Of a stretch of 64,000 bases of DNA, positions 44,646 through 53,180 are shown in pieces (position 1 is the stretch's first letter; every line of letters starts with the position of its first letter). The stretch spans positions 62,001-126,000 of the forward strand of contig DATJTX010000024.1 in NCBI GenBank assembly GCA_035502855.1, in the 5' to 3' direction. The DNA is from Candidatus Baltobacteraceae bacterium. Lineage in GTDB: Bacteria > Vulcanimicrobiota > Vulcanimicrobiia > Vulcanimicrobiales > Vulcanimicrobiaceae. The notes under the pieces are model-generated. The model saw nothing but the letters and a program-made list of their open reading frames with translations. It made no database searches and had not been told where the DNA came from. Made by a program: the position numbers and the translations under genes.

Positions 44646-45529
44646 GCGCGCCCCTTGGGAAGCGGCAACTCATCGTCGAGCAAGAGGTCTGGCAAGACCG
44701 CCTCGAGATCGCCGAGCAGCGGCAACGACGCGCGGGCAAGATCGGCGTCACGCAGATCGATCGCCGCACTGAGCACGCACTCGCCGAATTCGGGCCCCTG
44801 CACGATGATCTCGCCGCGCGGGTCGATGACGCACGAGGACCCGGTCATGCCTTTGCCGCCCTCGAATCCGGTCAAACCGGCGTAGATCACGAAAACGCCG
44901 TGCTCGCTGGCGGCGGCGCGCAGGATCTCGCGCCAGTGCGTGATCGAGGTCAACTCGTGTGCGCCTTCGATTCCCCGCCCGGGCGCCGCGGAAGGCACGA
45001 GCAGGATGCGCGCTCCCTTGATCGCAGCGATCGTCGGCATGATCGCATGCCACATGTCTTCGCAAATCAGCATCGCAACGCGGCCGTACCTCGTCTCGAA
45101 CGTCTGCAACCGCCGTCCACGCGAAAGAAACCGCGCCTCGTCGAACACGCCGTAGGTCGGCAAAAACATCTTGCGATGAACGTGCAGGATCTCGCGGCGC
45201 CGCGGACCGGCGCGGACGTACATCGCGCTGTTGTAATACGTTCCGTCGTCGTTCTCGTAGAAACCGCAGCACAGATCCACCTCGCGCTCGCTTCCGGTGC
45301 TCTGCCATGCCCGTGCAAGATCGTCGGCAAACCGCTGCGCCGGACGGGCCAGATCGTAGACCGCGCCTTCGAGAAAATAGCCGGTCAGCGCGGCTTCCGG
45401 CAACACGATCACATCGGGCGCGCCGCCGTCGGCGCAGATCTGCGCGAAGATCTCGGCGCACTCGGCGAGGTTCTCGTCGTAGCGTCCCTTCGCGGGCTTG
45501 ACCTGAACGACGCTAATCTGCACCGCCAC
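44642..45529 (-). CDS. Nitrilase-fold amidohydrolase, probable glutaminase partner of NadE
   Basis: A 295-residue carbon-nitrogen hydrolase with the catalytic triad Glu45 ('VLPEAALTG'), Lys120 ('HVHRKMFLPTYG') and Cys156 ('MLICEDMWH'). These residues and the 'HRKMFLPTYGVFDEARFL' segment are typical of the glutaminase domain of glutamine-dependent NAD+ synthetases. The GTGA overlap with nadE supports a split enzyme. Stand-alone amidases have the same fold, so the substrate is inferred. GTG start overlapping the flavoprotein gene by 17 bases; GTG 45523 is an alternative. Confidence 0.9.
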   Translation of the reverse strand: MAVQISVVQVKPAKGRYDENLAECAEIFAQICADGGAPDVIVLPEAALTGYFLEGAVYDLARPAQRFADDLARAWQSTGSEREVDLCCGFYENDDGTYYNSAMYVRAGPRRREILHVHRKMFLPTYGVFDEARFLSRGRRLQTFETRYGRVAMLICEDMWHAIMPTIAAIKGARILLVPSAAPGRGIEGAHELTSITHWREILRAAASEHGVFVIYAGLTGFEGGKGMTGSSCVIDPRGEIIVQGPEFGECVLSAAIDLRDADLARASLPLLGDLEAVLPDLLLDDELPLPKGRA

Positions 45530-46949
45530 TGGTAGCCATCTCGACCATTTGGTCGACCGCCTCCTTCAGGCCGCACTGCGCCGCACATTCCTCGGCCGGG
45601 TACGTCCAAATCTCGGCCAGCGTCGGATGAAGATGTGGAATGCGCATGAAGTCACCCACCGTCGCACGATAGTTCATTGCCACGATCACTTCATGGATCA
45701 ACTCGGACCCCTGCGGACCGATGACCGAGGCGCCCAAGATCTCGCCGGTCTTGGGGCGAGCCATCATCTTCACGAAACCACGCGTTTTGTTCAAGCACAT
45801 CGCTTTGCCGTGCTCGGCAAAATCGTACCGTCCGAAAAGATACTCGATGCCGGCGCGCTTGAGATCTTTCTCGGTCATGCCGACGTGCGCGATCTGCGGG
45901 TCGGTGAAGATCGCGTGCGCGCCGAAGATGCGGTAGTCCGCCTCTTCATTCGTGCCGCTCACCGCGTTACGCGCCGCGATCTCGCCTTGGTAGATCGCGA
46001 CGTGCACGAGCTGGAACTCGTCCATCACGTCGCCGATCGCGAAGATGTTCGGGCGGTTCGTGCGCAAGGTGAGGTCGACGCCGATGCCGTCCTCGAGATC
46101 GTACTCGACGCCCGCCGCAGCAAGACCGAGCCCCTCGACGTTCGGCACGCGCCCCATCGCGAAGAAAATCTCCTCCACCGCGAGTTCCAACCGCTCGCCA
46201 CCGACCGCGTAGTGCACGACTTTGCGCTGGCCGCGCTTTTCTACGCGTGCCACGGTCGCATAGGTAACGACGTTGATGCCGTCCTCGCGAAAATATCCGG
46301 TGAGCGCCTCGCCGACGTCGTCGTCCGCGTCGGTGAGGAGATGGTTGCTGCGAATCAGGACGGTGGTTTTCGCGCCCATGCGCGCCAGAAATTGCCCGAG
46401 TTCGCAAGCCGTGTAACCGCCACCCAGGACAGCGACCGACCCCGGAATGCGCTCGAGTTCGAGCACACCGTCGCTGTCGATGTATCCCGCTTCGCTCAGC
46501 CCGGGTATCCGTACCGGAGCGACCGAACTGCCGGTTGCGATGATGAACGAGCGTGCCTGCAGGCGCATGTCCTCGCCGACCATCACCGCTTCGTCCGAGA
46601 CGAATTGCGCGTGCCCGAGATGGACCGGAAACGTATTGATACCCTCGATGCGGTGATCGGCGAACTCCTTGACGAGCGCGCGTTTGCGCAGCGCGACCGC
46701 CTGCATGTCGGCCGCAATCGTTCCCTCGATCTGAATGCCGAGCGCCGGTGATTCGCGCACGTCGTGCAGCGCATCGCTCGAAGCGATGAACGCTTTGCTG
46801 GGCATGCAGCCGCGCAGGATGCACAAGCCGCCGAGCGGACCGTGATCGACCAGTGCGACCTTCGCGCCGAGTTCGTTTGCAACGCGAGCCGCCGCATAAC
46901 CGCCCGAGCCGGCTCCGAGGACGACGAGATCGTAGTCGTGAGTTTGCAT
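45513..46949 (-). CDS. Dihydrolipoyl dehydrogenase-like FAD/NAD disulfide oxidoreductase
   Basis: A 478-residue flavoprotein of the pyridine nucleotide-disulfide oxidoreductase class I. FAD is bound at 'LVVLGAGSGGYAAA', the redox disulfide is Cys43-Cys48 in 'GGLCILRGCMPSK' and the C-terminal 'HLHPTLAEIW' supplies the active His-Glu pair. This fits dihydrolipoyl dehydrogenase and also mercuric reductase-like or soluble transhydrogenase-like proteins. No lipoate-dependent E2 gene is nearby, so the substrate remains open. ATG start nine bases after glpX. Confidence 0.88.
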   Translation of the reverse strand: MQTHDYDLVVLGAGSGGYAAARVANELGAKVALVDHGPLGGLCILRGCMPSKAFIASSDALHDVRESPALGIQIEGTIAADMQAVALRKRALVKEFADHRIEGINTFPVHLGHAQFVSDEAVMVGEDMRLQARSFIIATGSSVAPVRIPGLSEAGYIDSDGVLELERIPGSVAVLGGGYTACELGQFLARMGAKTTVLIRSNHLLTDADDDVGEALTGYFREDGINVVTYATVARVEKRGQRKVVHYAVGGERLELAVEEIFFAMGRVPNVEGLGLAAAGVEYDLEDGIGVDLTLRTNRPNIFAIGDVMDEFQLVHVAIYQGEIAARNAVSGTNEEADYRIFGAHAIFTDPQIAHVGMTEKDLKRAGIEYLFGRYDFAEHGKAMCLNKTRGFVKMMARPKTGEILGASVIGPQGSELIHEVIVAMNYRATVGDFMRIPHLHPTLAEIWTYPAEECAAQCGLKEAVDQMVEMATSGGAD

Positions 46950-46958
46950 ATCGTCTAT

Positions 46959-47900
46959 CTAACGCGGGCGCGCCCTGAGCAGATGAATCGACTCGATGAA
47001 CCGCACCGTCCCATTTGCGTGGACGAGAATCGAGTGGGTACGCGCGTGGTTGCCGAAAAACCGGACCCCTCGTACCAGGTCGCCGTCGGTGATGCCCGTC
47101 GCGCAGAAAATGACGCTGTCGCTCTTCACGAGGTCGTCGATCATCAAAACGCGGTCGAGGTTGCCGAATCCCATGGCGATCGCGCGATCCGCTTCCTCTT
47201 GGTTGCGCGGCTGGAGGCGGCCCATGAAATTTCCGCCTAAGCACTTGATCGCGGCTGCGGCCAGCACGCCTTCGGGCGCGCCGCCGGTACCCATTGCCAC
47301 GTGTATCCCGGTGGTGTCGATCGCGGTCGCGATGCATGCGTCCACGTCGCCGTCGGAGATCAGCTTGATGCGAGCGCCGGCTTCGCGCACCTCTCTGATC
47401 AGCTCGGCATGACGAGGACGGTCGAGGATGACGACGCAGACGTCGGCCAGCGGCTTCTCGAGCGCGTTTGCTACTGCTTCGAGATTGTCGAGTACCGGTG
47501 CGTCGATGTGCACGTACGGAGCGGCCTTCGGCCCGACCGCCAATTTTTTCATATACGAATCGGGCGCGTGCAGCAGACCTCCGCGCTCGGAGATCGCCAT
47601 CACCGCGATCGAATTGGGTAAGCCGTTGGCGACCAGATTCGTGCCTTCGACCGGATCGACCGCGATGTCGACCTCGAACCCTCCACGGCCGACTTCTTCG
47701 CCGATGTACAGCATCGGCGCTTCATCTCGCTCACCTTCGCCGATGACGATCCGCCCCGAGATCTCCATTTCGCCGAGCGCTTCACGCATTTTCTCGACGG
47801 CGGCACCGTCGGCTTCATCGCGCTCGCCCCTGCCCATGTAGCGGGACGCAGCAAGCGCCGCACTCTCGGTAACCTTGATGAAATCGAGCGAGTTGACCAT
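46959..47900 (-). CDS. glpX: Fructose-1,6-bisphosphatase, class II
   Basis: GlpX-type FBPase of gluconeogenesis; in some lineages it also cleaves sedoheptulose-1,7-bisphosphate. The 313-residue protein contains the metal-binding '[18 protein letters not shown]' and '[10 protein letters not shown]' (the DPxxGT motif), and '[20 protein letters not shown]'-like substrate segments near residue 190. ATG start with GAGG upstream. It is the first gene of a minus-strand run to the S8 protease and is divergent from the glycan genes. Confidence 0.96.
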   Translation of the reverse strand: MVNSLDFIKVTESAALAASRYMGRGERDEADGAAVEKMREALGEMEISGRIVIGEGERDEAPMLYIGEEVGRGGFEVDIAVDPVEGTNLVANGLPNSIAVMAISERGGLLHAPDSYMKKLAVGPKAAPYVHIDAPVLDNLEAVANALEKPLADVCVVILDRPRHAELIREVREAGARIKLISDGDVDACIATAIDTTGIHVAMGTGGAPEGVLAAAAIKCLGGNFMGRLQPRNQEEADRAIAMGFGNLDRVLMIDDLVKSDSVIFCATGITDGDLVRGVRFFGNHARTHSILVHANGTVRFIESIHLLRARPR

Positions 47901-47951
47901 GCCGCTCAGCCTCTACAAGGGAACTACTCCGATTCCTTTAAGAAATGCGCG

Positions 47952-49472
47952 GTGTCTGCCCACGCTCATAGCTCGCGCCCCGTCATGCGCACGCCCGCCA
48001 CAGTCGATCTACTTGCCGCCGGTCCCGCGCCGTGCGCAATCGTTGCGCTCGCCGGTTTTACGCTCGGCTTCTTTGCGTGGCTCACGCTGATCGTTCCGCG
48101 CCATCACGCACTGCTCAGTGACGCAGGGCTGCTCGTTTCGCTCGCGCTCGGTATCGCGGCGACGTTGTGGCTCTGGCAGCGCTACGCCCACTACTTTTCT
48201 CGCAGAACCGGGGCCACCTACGCGCGCTCCCTGCGCTACGACGCGCTCACCTGGGCGCCGTTCGTCCTACTCTGGCTCACGTTCGTACTTGCGCCGGCGC
48301 TCACGCACGGCGAGTCGCGCACCTTCGCCATCTGCGCGACGCTCTTTTGTCTCGGCAAAGTTCTGATCGCCGCGCGCTTCAACCAGACGGTGCGCGAGGT
48401 ACTGCTCGATTTCGTCGTGACGCGCACCGCCATCATCGTCATCGCGGAGCTCGCCGCCATCATCATCGGTCAGCGCGCCGGTCAGCACGTGCAAGAATCG
48501 ACGAACCTGCTCCTCAACGTTTGGGGCCGCTGGGACGCCGTCCACTATCTCGCGATCGCCTCGCAGGGATATCAGGGCACGGACATGGCGTTCTTCCCGC
48601 TCTTTCCGCTGCTGATTCATCTGCTCGGGCTCTTGGTGGGCAATCACCTCATCGCCGGACTGCTGATTTCGAACGCATCGTTCTTCTTCGGCTTGCTCTA
48701 CCTTTACAAGCTCCTCGAGCACGAATACGATCGTCCGGTCGCGCGGCGCGCGATCTTCTACGTCTCGATTTTCCCGTCGGCGTTCTTCTTCTCGGCGGTC
48801 TACACCGAATCGCTTTTCTTCATGCTGACGGTCGCATCGTTCTACTATATGCGCGCACACCGCTGGTGGCTGGCCGGCGCAATCGGGCTCCTCGCGGCGA
48901 TGACACGGGTCGAGGGCGTACTGTTGGTCGTTCCGTTCGCCATCGAATGGTACATGCAGTACAAACCAAATCTGCGCCGCCACCGCAGCGACCTCTACGC
49001 GGGCGCCCTGATCCCGCTCGGTTTGCTCGCATACATGGCGTACCTGTGGGTGCTCGTGGGCGATCCGCTCTATTTCTCGCACGTGCAGATCCATTGGAAC
49101 CGCCACTTTGCGGCACCCTGGGTGAGCGTGATCAACTCCGTTCACGGCATCTTGCACGCTACGCAAGGTCAGACGATCGCCGACCAGGGCATGGAATTGG
49201 CTTTCACCGCGCTGATGGTCGCCGTGCTCATCGGCGGCTGGAAACAGTTGCGGCCGTCGTACATTGCCTACATGGCGCTCTCGATCCTGATTCCGATGTC
49301 GACCTCGAGCCTGATGAGCATGCCGCGCTTTGCGCTCGTGCTCTTTCCGATGTACGCAATCCTCGCTCGCGACGGCGAGAAGCCCTGGGTCAACAACCTG
49401 ATCGTCGCGTTCTTCCTGCCGCTCCTGGGACTCTTCACCGTCCTCTTTGCGAATTGGTACTGGGTTGCGTAG
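47952..49472 (+). CDS. PIG-V-like integral membrane mannosyltransferase
   Basis: A 506-residue protein with about 11-12 transmembrane helices. 'VWGRWDAVHYLAIASQGYQG' and 'FFPLFPLLIHLLG' are the motifs of the PIG-V (GT76-like, GT-C fold) mannosyltransferases that use a polyprenyl-phosphate sugar donor. The first 25 residues are cytoplasmic. GTG start; ATG 47985 is an alternative. Together with GtrA and the GT39 gene it forms a group for membrane glycan transfer, the sugar presumably linked to undecaprenyl phosphate. Confidence 0.85.
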   Translation: MSAHAHSSRPVMRTPATVDLLAAGPAPCAIVALAGFTLGFFAWLTLIVPRHHALLSDAGLLVSLALGIAATLWLWQRYAHYFSRRTGATYARSLRYDALTWAPFVLLWLTFVLAPALTHGESRTFAICATLFCLGKVLIAARFNQTVREVLLDFVVTRTAIIVIAELAAIIIGQRAGQHVQESTNLLLNVWGRWDAVHYLAIASQGYQGTDMAFFPLFPLLIHLLGLLVGNHLIAGLLISNASFFFGLLYLYKLLEHEYDRPVARRAIFYVSIFPSAFFFSAVYTESLFFMLTVASFYYMRAHRWWLAGAIGLLAAMTRVEGVLLVVPFAIEWYMQYKPNLRRHRSDLYAGALIPLGLLAYMAYLWVLVGDPLYFSHVQIHWNRHFAAPWVSVINSVHGILHATQGQTIADQGMELAFTALMVAVLIGGWKQLRPSYIAYMALSILIPMSTSSLMSMPRFALVLFPMYAILARDGEKPWVNNLIVAFFLPLLGLFTVLFANWYWVA

Positions 49473-49488
49473 CCGCATCGCTGCCCTG

Positions 49489-49893
49489 ATGGAGCGCCGC
49501 GGCGTGCGTCAGTTCGTCAAATTCGGGATCGTCGGCGCGTCGGGATTCATCGTCAATCTCGTGGTCTTCACCGTTCTCCAGCGCCTCGATCCGCAACATA
49601 CGCTCGCCCTGCACTACGATGTGCTCTACTCGATCGGCTTTCTCGCCGGTGGCGTCTCGAACTACTGGCTCAACCGCGTCTGGACATTTCGCTCGAGCGG
49701 GCACGCGGTTCGCGAAGGCGTGCAGTTTCTCACCGTTTCGGTGATCGCACTGATCTTCGGGCTGATCGTATCCGCCATGGTCGCGCCGTTCTTCGGCCAC
49801 GGCCACCGCACGTGGTTCGTCGGCACGGTCGCCGGCATCTTCGTCAACTTCTTCGTCAACAAATACTGGACGTTCAAGGGTGCTCCGGCCTAG
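49489..49893 (+). CDS. GtrA family flippase-like membrane protein
   Basis: A 134-residue GtrA protein with four transmembrane helices ('FVKFGIVGASGFIVNLVVF', 'GVSNYWLNRVWTF', 'NFFVNKYWTFKG'). GtrA proteins are thought to move or present polyprenyl-phosphate sugars. The C-terminal 'FKGAPA' is encoded by the first unit of a 27-base tandem repeat. ATG 49489 gives the usual N-terminus; TTG 49465, overlapping the previous stop region, is also possible. Confidence 0.92.
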   Translation: MERRGVRQFVKFGIVGASGFIVNLVVFTVLQRLDPQHTLALHYDVLYSIGFLAGGVSNYWLNRVWTFRSSGHAVREGVQFLTVSVIALIFGLIVSAMVAPFFGHGHRTWFVGTVAGIFVNFFVNKYWTFKGAPA

Positions 49894-49924
49894 GCTCCGT
49901 TCAAAGGCGCTCCGCCCCGGGCTC
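49871..49924. repeat. Imperfect 27-base tandem repeat at the end of the GtrA gene
   Basis: Two adjacent 27-base units, 49871-49897 and 49898-49924, share 22 of 27 bases (both begin CGTTCAA and end GGCTC). The first encodes the C-terminal residues and stop of GtrA; the second starts the hairpin element. Confidence 0.85.
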
Positions 49925-49957
49925 CGCGCCCCCCAACTTCGTTGGGGCCCCCCAACC
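49898..49957 (+). repeat. GC-rich hairpin repeat, copy A (intergenic)
   Basis: The element begins CGTTCAAAGGCGCTCCGCC (49898-49916), continues through CGGGCTCCGCG, and ends in a hairpin CCCCAAC / GTTGGGG (49931-49937, 49941-49947) followed by six C (49948-49953). It lies between the GtrA stop and the GT39 start. Copy B, 530 bases downstream, has the same order of blocks with a different stem sequence. Confidence 0.85.
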
Positions 49958-49971
49958 ATGGCGCGCTCAAC

Positions 49972-51753
49972 GTGTCGGTAAGCGAAGATTCCCCTAGGGC
50001 GCGCCAAACCAACGTTGATACGCAGCCATCGATTTCCCGGGACTTGGACCGGCGCTTTACTCTTCTTTTGCTCGTCATCGTGCTCTTTGCCGTGGTCCTG
50101 CGCCTCAAAGGCATCCACGATCCGATTCTCGATCATCCGGCCTGGCGGCAGGGCGATACGGCGAGCATCGCGCGGAACTTCGCACTGCTTCGGTACAACA
50201 TCATGTATCCGCAGACCAACTACGACGGGCCGCCGCCCAATTACGTCGAGCTGGAGCTGCAGATCGTTCCGTTTCTGGCGGCCTCGCTGTACAAGGTCTT
50301 CGGCGTGCACGCGATCTTCGGACGACTGATCACGCTGCTCTTCTCCGCCGGGACGGTCGCGGTCGTCGGTTATTTCGGCCGCTGGCTGTTCTCCCCACTT
50401 GCTTGGCAGCAAGTGGGGACCCCGGCACGTTCAAAAGGCGCTCCGCCTTCGGCTGCGCGCTCCCCCGGTGCTTTGCACCTGGGGCCCCCCAGCGCGATCG
50501 CGGGGCTAACGGCGGCGTTCTTCTACGCGATCTTTCCCGGCAGCATCTACTATGGGCGCACCTTCACGCCCGACACGGCGATGGTGTTCTTCCTCACCGC
50601 CGCACTCTATGTCGTCACGCGGCTCATCGTGGAAGACGAGATCTTCTCCCAACGCTCCCTCGCGCGCGCGACCGCGCTGCTCACGTTGGCCTATTTGGCC
50701 AAGCCGGTCGCCGTCGTCGGGCTCGTTCCGGTAATCGGTACGCTCTGGGAACGTGTGCGCAGCGGACGCACGATGCGGCCCACGGCCGTCATGGTCTTAC
50801 TGGTCGTTCCGCTGATCATTCTATGGCTCTACGACGTGCGGGTGAGCGAACAGGCGGAGTGGCATTGGGCGAGCGGCATCACCAGGCTGCACGTCATCCC
50901 GGGCCTCGAGTCGGCCTTGCGCAGCATCAGCGGTTTCACGCTCAAACTCACCCAGTTCCGCGAAGTGCTCGGGATGCTGCGCGCGACCATGCTCGGCACG
51001 ATTCCGTTCGCACTTTCGATCGCCGGATTCGTCGCGCTCGTCTGGACGAACGCGCGCAGCAGGGCGCTGCTGTGGGGGTGGCTGATCGGCGGCATTGCCT
51101 ACATGTACGTCGTGGTGACGGTCGAACGCGTCGACTATTACATGGCGCCGCTCTTGCCGCTCTGCGCACTGGTCATCGGCGCGCTCGTCGCGCGCTTCAT
51201 CGCGTGGGTTGGAACGGTCGACGCTGCTCCGGCGTCGCGCTACGCAATCGTTGCGCTGGTCCCGCTCGTCGCGCTCGCCTCGCTGGTGCAAGCGCGCGCC
51301 GCGATTGCGCCGTACTACGCCTACAACAAGGCGGCGTATCGCAATGCGGTCACGCTCGATCATACGCTGGCACCCGGTTCGCTGGTCGTCGTCGGCCACT
51401 ACGGTCCCGACATTCTCTATTACATCGACCGCTACGGTTGGGAGGAGGATCCGTACCTGTGGACGCCGTTCGACGAAGAGAGCGCGATCCGCAAGGGGGC
51501 GCGCTACTTCATCTCGATCGAGGATAACCGCTTACGGCGCAACCTCGAACTCTGCGCGTGGCTGCAGCGCTTCCCGGTGCTCGATCCGAACGCGCAGTGG
51601 CCTGTCTATGTCACGAATCCCGCGCACGAACGTCCCGGCGCCGACGCGTTCTGGCGCGCCTTCCGCAAGGCGGAAGCTGCCGGTAGAGGCCGCGCGTTCC
51701 TCGACTCCCGTCACCTGTGCATCGGGCGTACCGGATCGGCCGCGTCGACCTGA
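49972..51753 (+). CDS. GT39-like (ArnT/PMT type) membrane glycosyltransferase carrying an inserted repeat
   Basis: A 593-residue GT-C enzyme with about 11 transmembrane helices. The first loop has the catalytic acidic region ('DHPAWRQGDTASIARNF') and a later 'YYGRTFTPDTAMVFFL' motif is typical of ArnT/PMT-like proteins using polyprenyl-phosphate sugars. Residues about 142-175 ('LAWQQVGTPARS...GPPSA') interrupt an otherwise normal transmembrane region and are encoded by the hairpin repeat copy B in frame. GTG 49972 was chosen because earlier in-frame codons lie in repeat copy A; no good ribosome site is visible. Confidence 0.85.
   Translation: MSVSEDSPRARQTNVDTQPSISRDLDRRFTLLLLVIVLFAVVLRLKGIHDPILDHPAWRQGDTASIARNFALLRYNIMYPQTNYDGPPPNYVELELQIVPFLAASLYKVFGVHAIFGRLITLLFSAGTVAVVGYFGRWLFSPLAWQQVGTPARSKGAPPSAARSPGALHLGPPSAIAGLTAAFFYAIFPGSIYYGRTFTPDTAMVFFLTAALYVVTRLIVEDEIFSQRSLARATALLTLAYLAKPVAVVGLVPVIGTLWERVRSGRTMRPTAVMVLLVVPLIILWLYDVRVSEQAEWHWASGITRLHVIPGLESALRSISGFTLKLTQFREVLGMLRATMLGTIPFALSIAGFVALVWTNARSRALLWGWLIGGIAYMYVVVTVERVDYYMAPLLPLCALVIGALVARFIAWVGTVDAAPASRYAIVALVPLVALASLVQARAAIAPYYAYNKAAYRNAVTLDHTLAPGSLVVVGHYGPDILYYIDRYGWEEDPYLWTPFDEESAIRKGARYFISIEDNRLRRNLELCAWLQRFPVLDPNAQWPVYVTNPAHERPGADAFWRAFRKAEAAGRGRAFLDSRHLCIGRTGSAAST
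50393..50491 (+). repeat. GC-rich hairpin repeat, copy B, in frame inside the GT39 gene
   Basis: Block CGTTCAAAAGGCGCTCCGCC (50428-50447) matches copy A with one base added. It is followed by CGGCTGCGCGC, a hairpin GGTGC / GCACC with a TTT loop (50467-50479) and GGGGCCCCCC (50481-50490). Upstream there is a perfect 10-base stem CCCCACTTGC / GCAAGTGGGG (50393-50402 and 50409-50418). The inserted part, about 102 bases (50395-50496), is a multiple of three and contains no stop. Confidence 0.85.
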
Positions 51754-52520
51754 TCGAAGACGCGCTGCGCGCGCTCGAAGGCGTGGGGCTCGACGCGAAC
51801 CGCGCCTCGGAACGGAAAATCGAGACTCATGGTCAGAAAGATGACCATTCCGATCAAGAGAGCGAGCGCGCCGAGCATCGCGGTCTGCATCGCGCTCTGG
51901 CGAAAGCCGAAGAGCGAGGTGAAGGCAACCGTGATGAAGCCGCCGGCCAAGACCACGAACCACATCACGCCGTTGAGGCCGGTCGAGTCCTCCGACAGCC
52001 GCGCGTCGCGATCCAGCAGCGCCTCGCTCACCTCACCCAGCATATGCCCGTACAGCACGGCGTCGCGTTCGTTTCGAAGCGGCGTGCGCCGTGCGTCACG
52101 CGCCAAAATTTCGCCGCTGATGCCGGTGAGCGTACCTTCGCGCGCGTTCTCGAGGGCCGGCCATCCCCGGTCGATCACATTTATCACGTACGAGCGCACA
52201 TCGTGGCGAAGCAGCGTACCGTTCGAGAATCCGCTCGCATCGCGATAGACGGAAATCAGACTGCTCGCCTCGTCGTAGGTACGCGCCTCAGCCGCTTGAA
52301 AGCGGTCCCAGACGCCGACGGTGATGAAACCAAGGATCACCGCATAGACCACGCCCACGACGGCAAAGATGAAACCGGTCAAATCGTTGTGCTCGCGCAA
52401 GACGTCCGGTCGCGCGATACGTCCGACGAGCCGGGCAAAAAGCAGCGAAAGCGCGACGAATCCGCCGACGATGAGAACAGCTCCCGAGAACAACGGAAGG
52501 GCCTCGAACCAGGCGATCAT
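51711..52520 (-). CDS. DUF4239 (bestrophin-like) membrane protein
   Basis: A 269-residue protein of the DUF4239 family. Four transmembrane helices are predicted: two at the N-terminus (about 11-33 and 48-72) and two near the C-terminus (about 185-235). A soluble helical segment of about 110 residues lies between them. The pattern 'TGFIFAVVGVVYAVILGFITVGVW' followed by a Glu/Arg-rich helix is typical. Function is unknown. Its 3' end overlaps the convergent GT39 gene by 43 bases. Confidence 0.85.
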   Translation of the reverse strand: MIAWFEALPLFSGAVLIVGGFVALSLLFARLVGRIARPDVLREHNDLTGFIFAVVGVVYAVILGFITVGVWDRFQAAEARTYDEASSLISVYRDASGFSNGTLLRHDVRSYVINVIDRGWPALENAREGTLTGISGEILARDARRTPLRNERDAVLYGHMLGEVSEALLDRDARLSEDSTGLNGVMWFVVLAGGFITVAFTSLFGFRQSAMQTAMLGALALLIGMVIFLTMSLDFPFRGAVRVEPHAFERAQRVFDQVDAADPVRPMHR

Positions 52521-52526
52521 CGCCGC

Positions 52527-53180
52527 TTACGGCAGGGGCAGGAGCGAAGCGGCATTGACGTTGCTCGTGCTGTGGGTGGTCTCCGGTACGCCGGAGCTGA
52601 CGACCTGACGATAGGTGATCAGACGGTTGGTGAGGCGCGCGACGTCAAGCTCGAGATCGTAGCTGTCTTTGATCGCGGCCGTGAGCTCGTCGGTATCGTA
52701 GGTATACGAGAAACGCTTCAGCGCGGCAAGGATCGACTTGTCGGAAGCATCGAGCTGCCGGTACGCGTGTTGGATCTGAATACCGGCGTCCTTGTAGGTC
52801 GGATAGTTCGAGATCACGATCTCGCGCTTGAGCTTGGCGTCCTCGAGCTGGCCGCGCAGCGCCGCCAGACGCACGCTCGAAGGATCGTATTTCAGCCCGC
52901 TGGCAATCGCCGCAAGGGCGTCGTCGAAATCGCCTTTGGAATAATCGTCCTGCGCGAGCGCGGCCGAGGTTTCGACAAACCCGGCGCGGGCACGCGGATC
53001 GTTCGGATCGACGCGTAACGCCAGGCTGTACGCCAGCACCGCGTCCCTGACGTTGCCGCGCGCAAGCGCGGTTTCGCCCTGATGCACGCGCGTATCGACG
53101 ATCCAATGCTCGATCGGACCGGCGCAGCCGCCGAGAAAGAGCACGAGCGCACCCAGCGCGGCGTATTTAGAAATGCACAT
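52527..53180 (-). CDS. TPR-like periplasmic lipoprotein
   Basis: A 217-residue lipoprotein with signal peptide and lipobox ('LFLGGC', Cys19). Unlike the protease lipoproteins here, the Cys is followed by 'AGPIEHW' and not by poly-Gly. The mature part has at least two TPR-like helix pairs ('ALARGNVRDAVLAYSLALRVDPNDP' region, 'DYSKGDFDDALAAIASGLKYDP') and a helical C-terminus. Role unknown. I chose ATG 53180; TTG 53189 is in frame. It overlaps amj by 14 bases. Confidence 0.8.
   Translation of the reverse strand: MCISKYAALGALVLFLGGCAGPIEHWIVDTRVHQGETALARGNVRDAVLAYSLALRVDPNDPRARAGFVETSAALAQDDYSKGDFDDALAAIASGLKYDPSSVRLAALRGQLEDAKLKREIVISNYPTYKDAGIQIQHAYRQLDASDKSILAALKRFSYTYDTDELTAAIKDSYDLELDVARLTNRLITYRQVVSSGVPETTHSTSNVNAASLLPLP

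Noticed and set aside
48267-49478. A 403-codon open frame on the minus strand opposite the PIG-V-like gene
   Set aside because: Charged, low-complexity translation with no domain; the plus-strand frame has clear membrane helices and family motifs.
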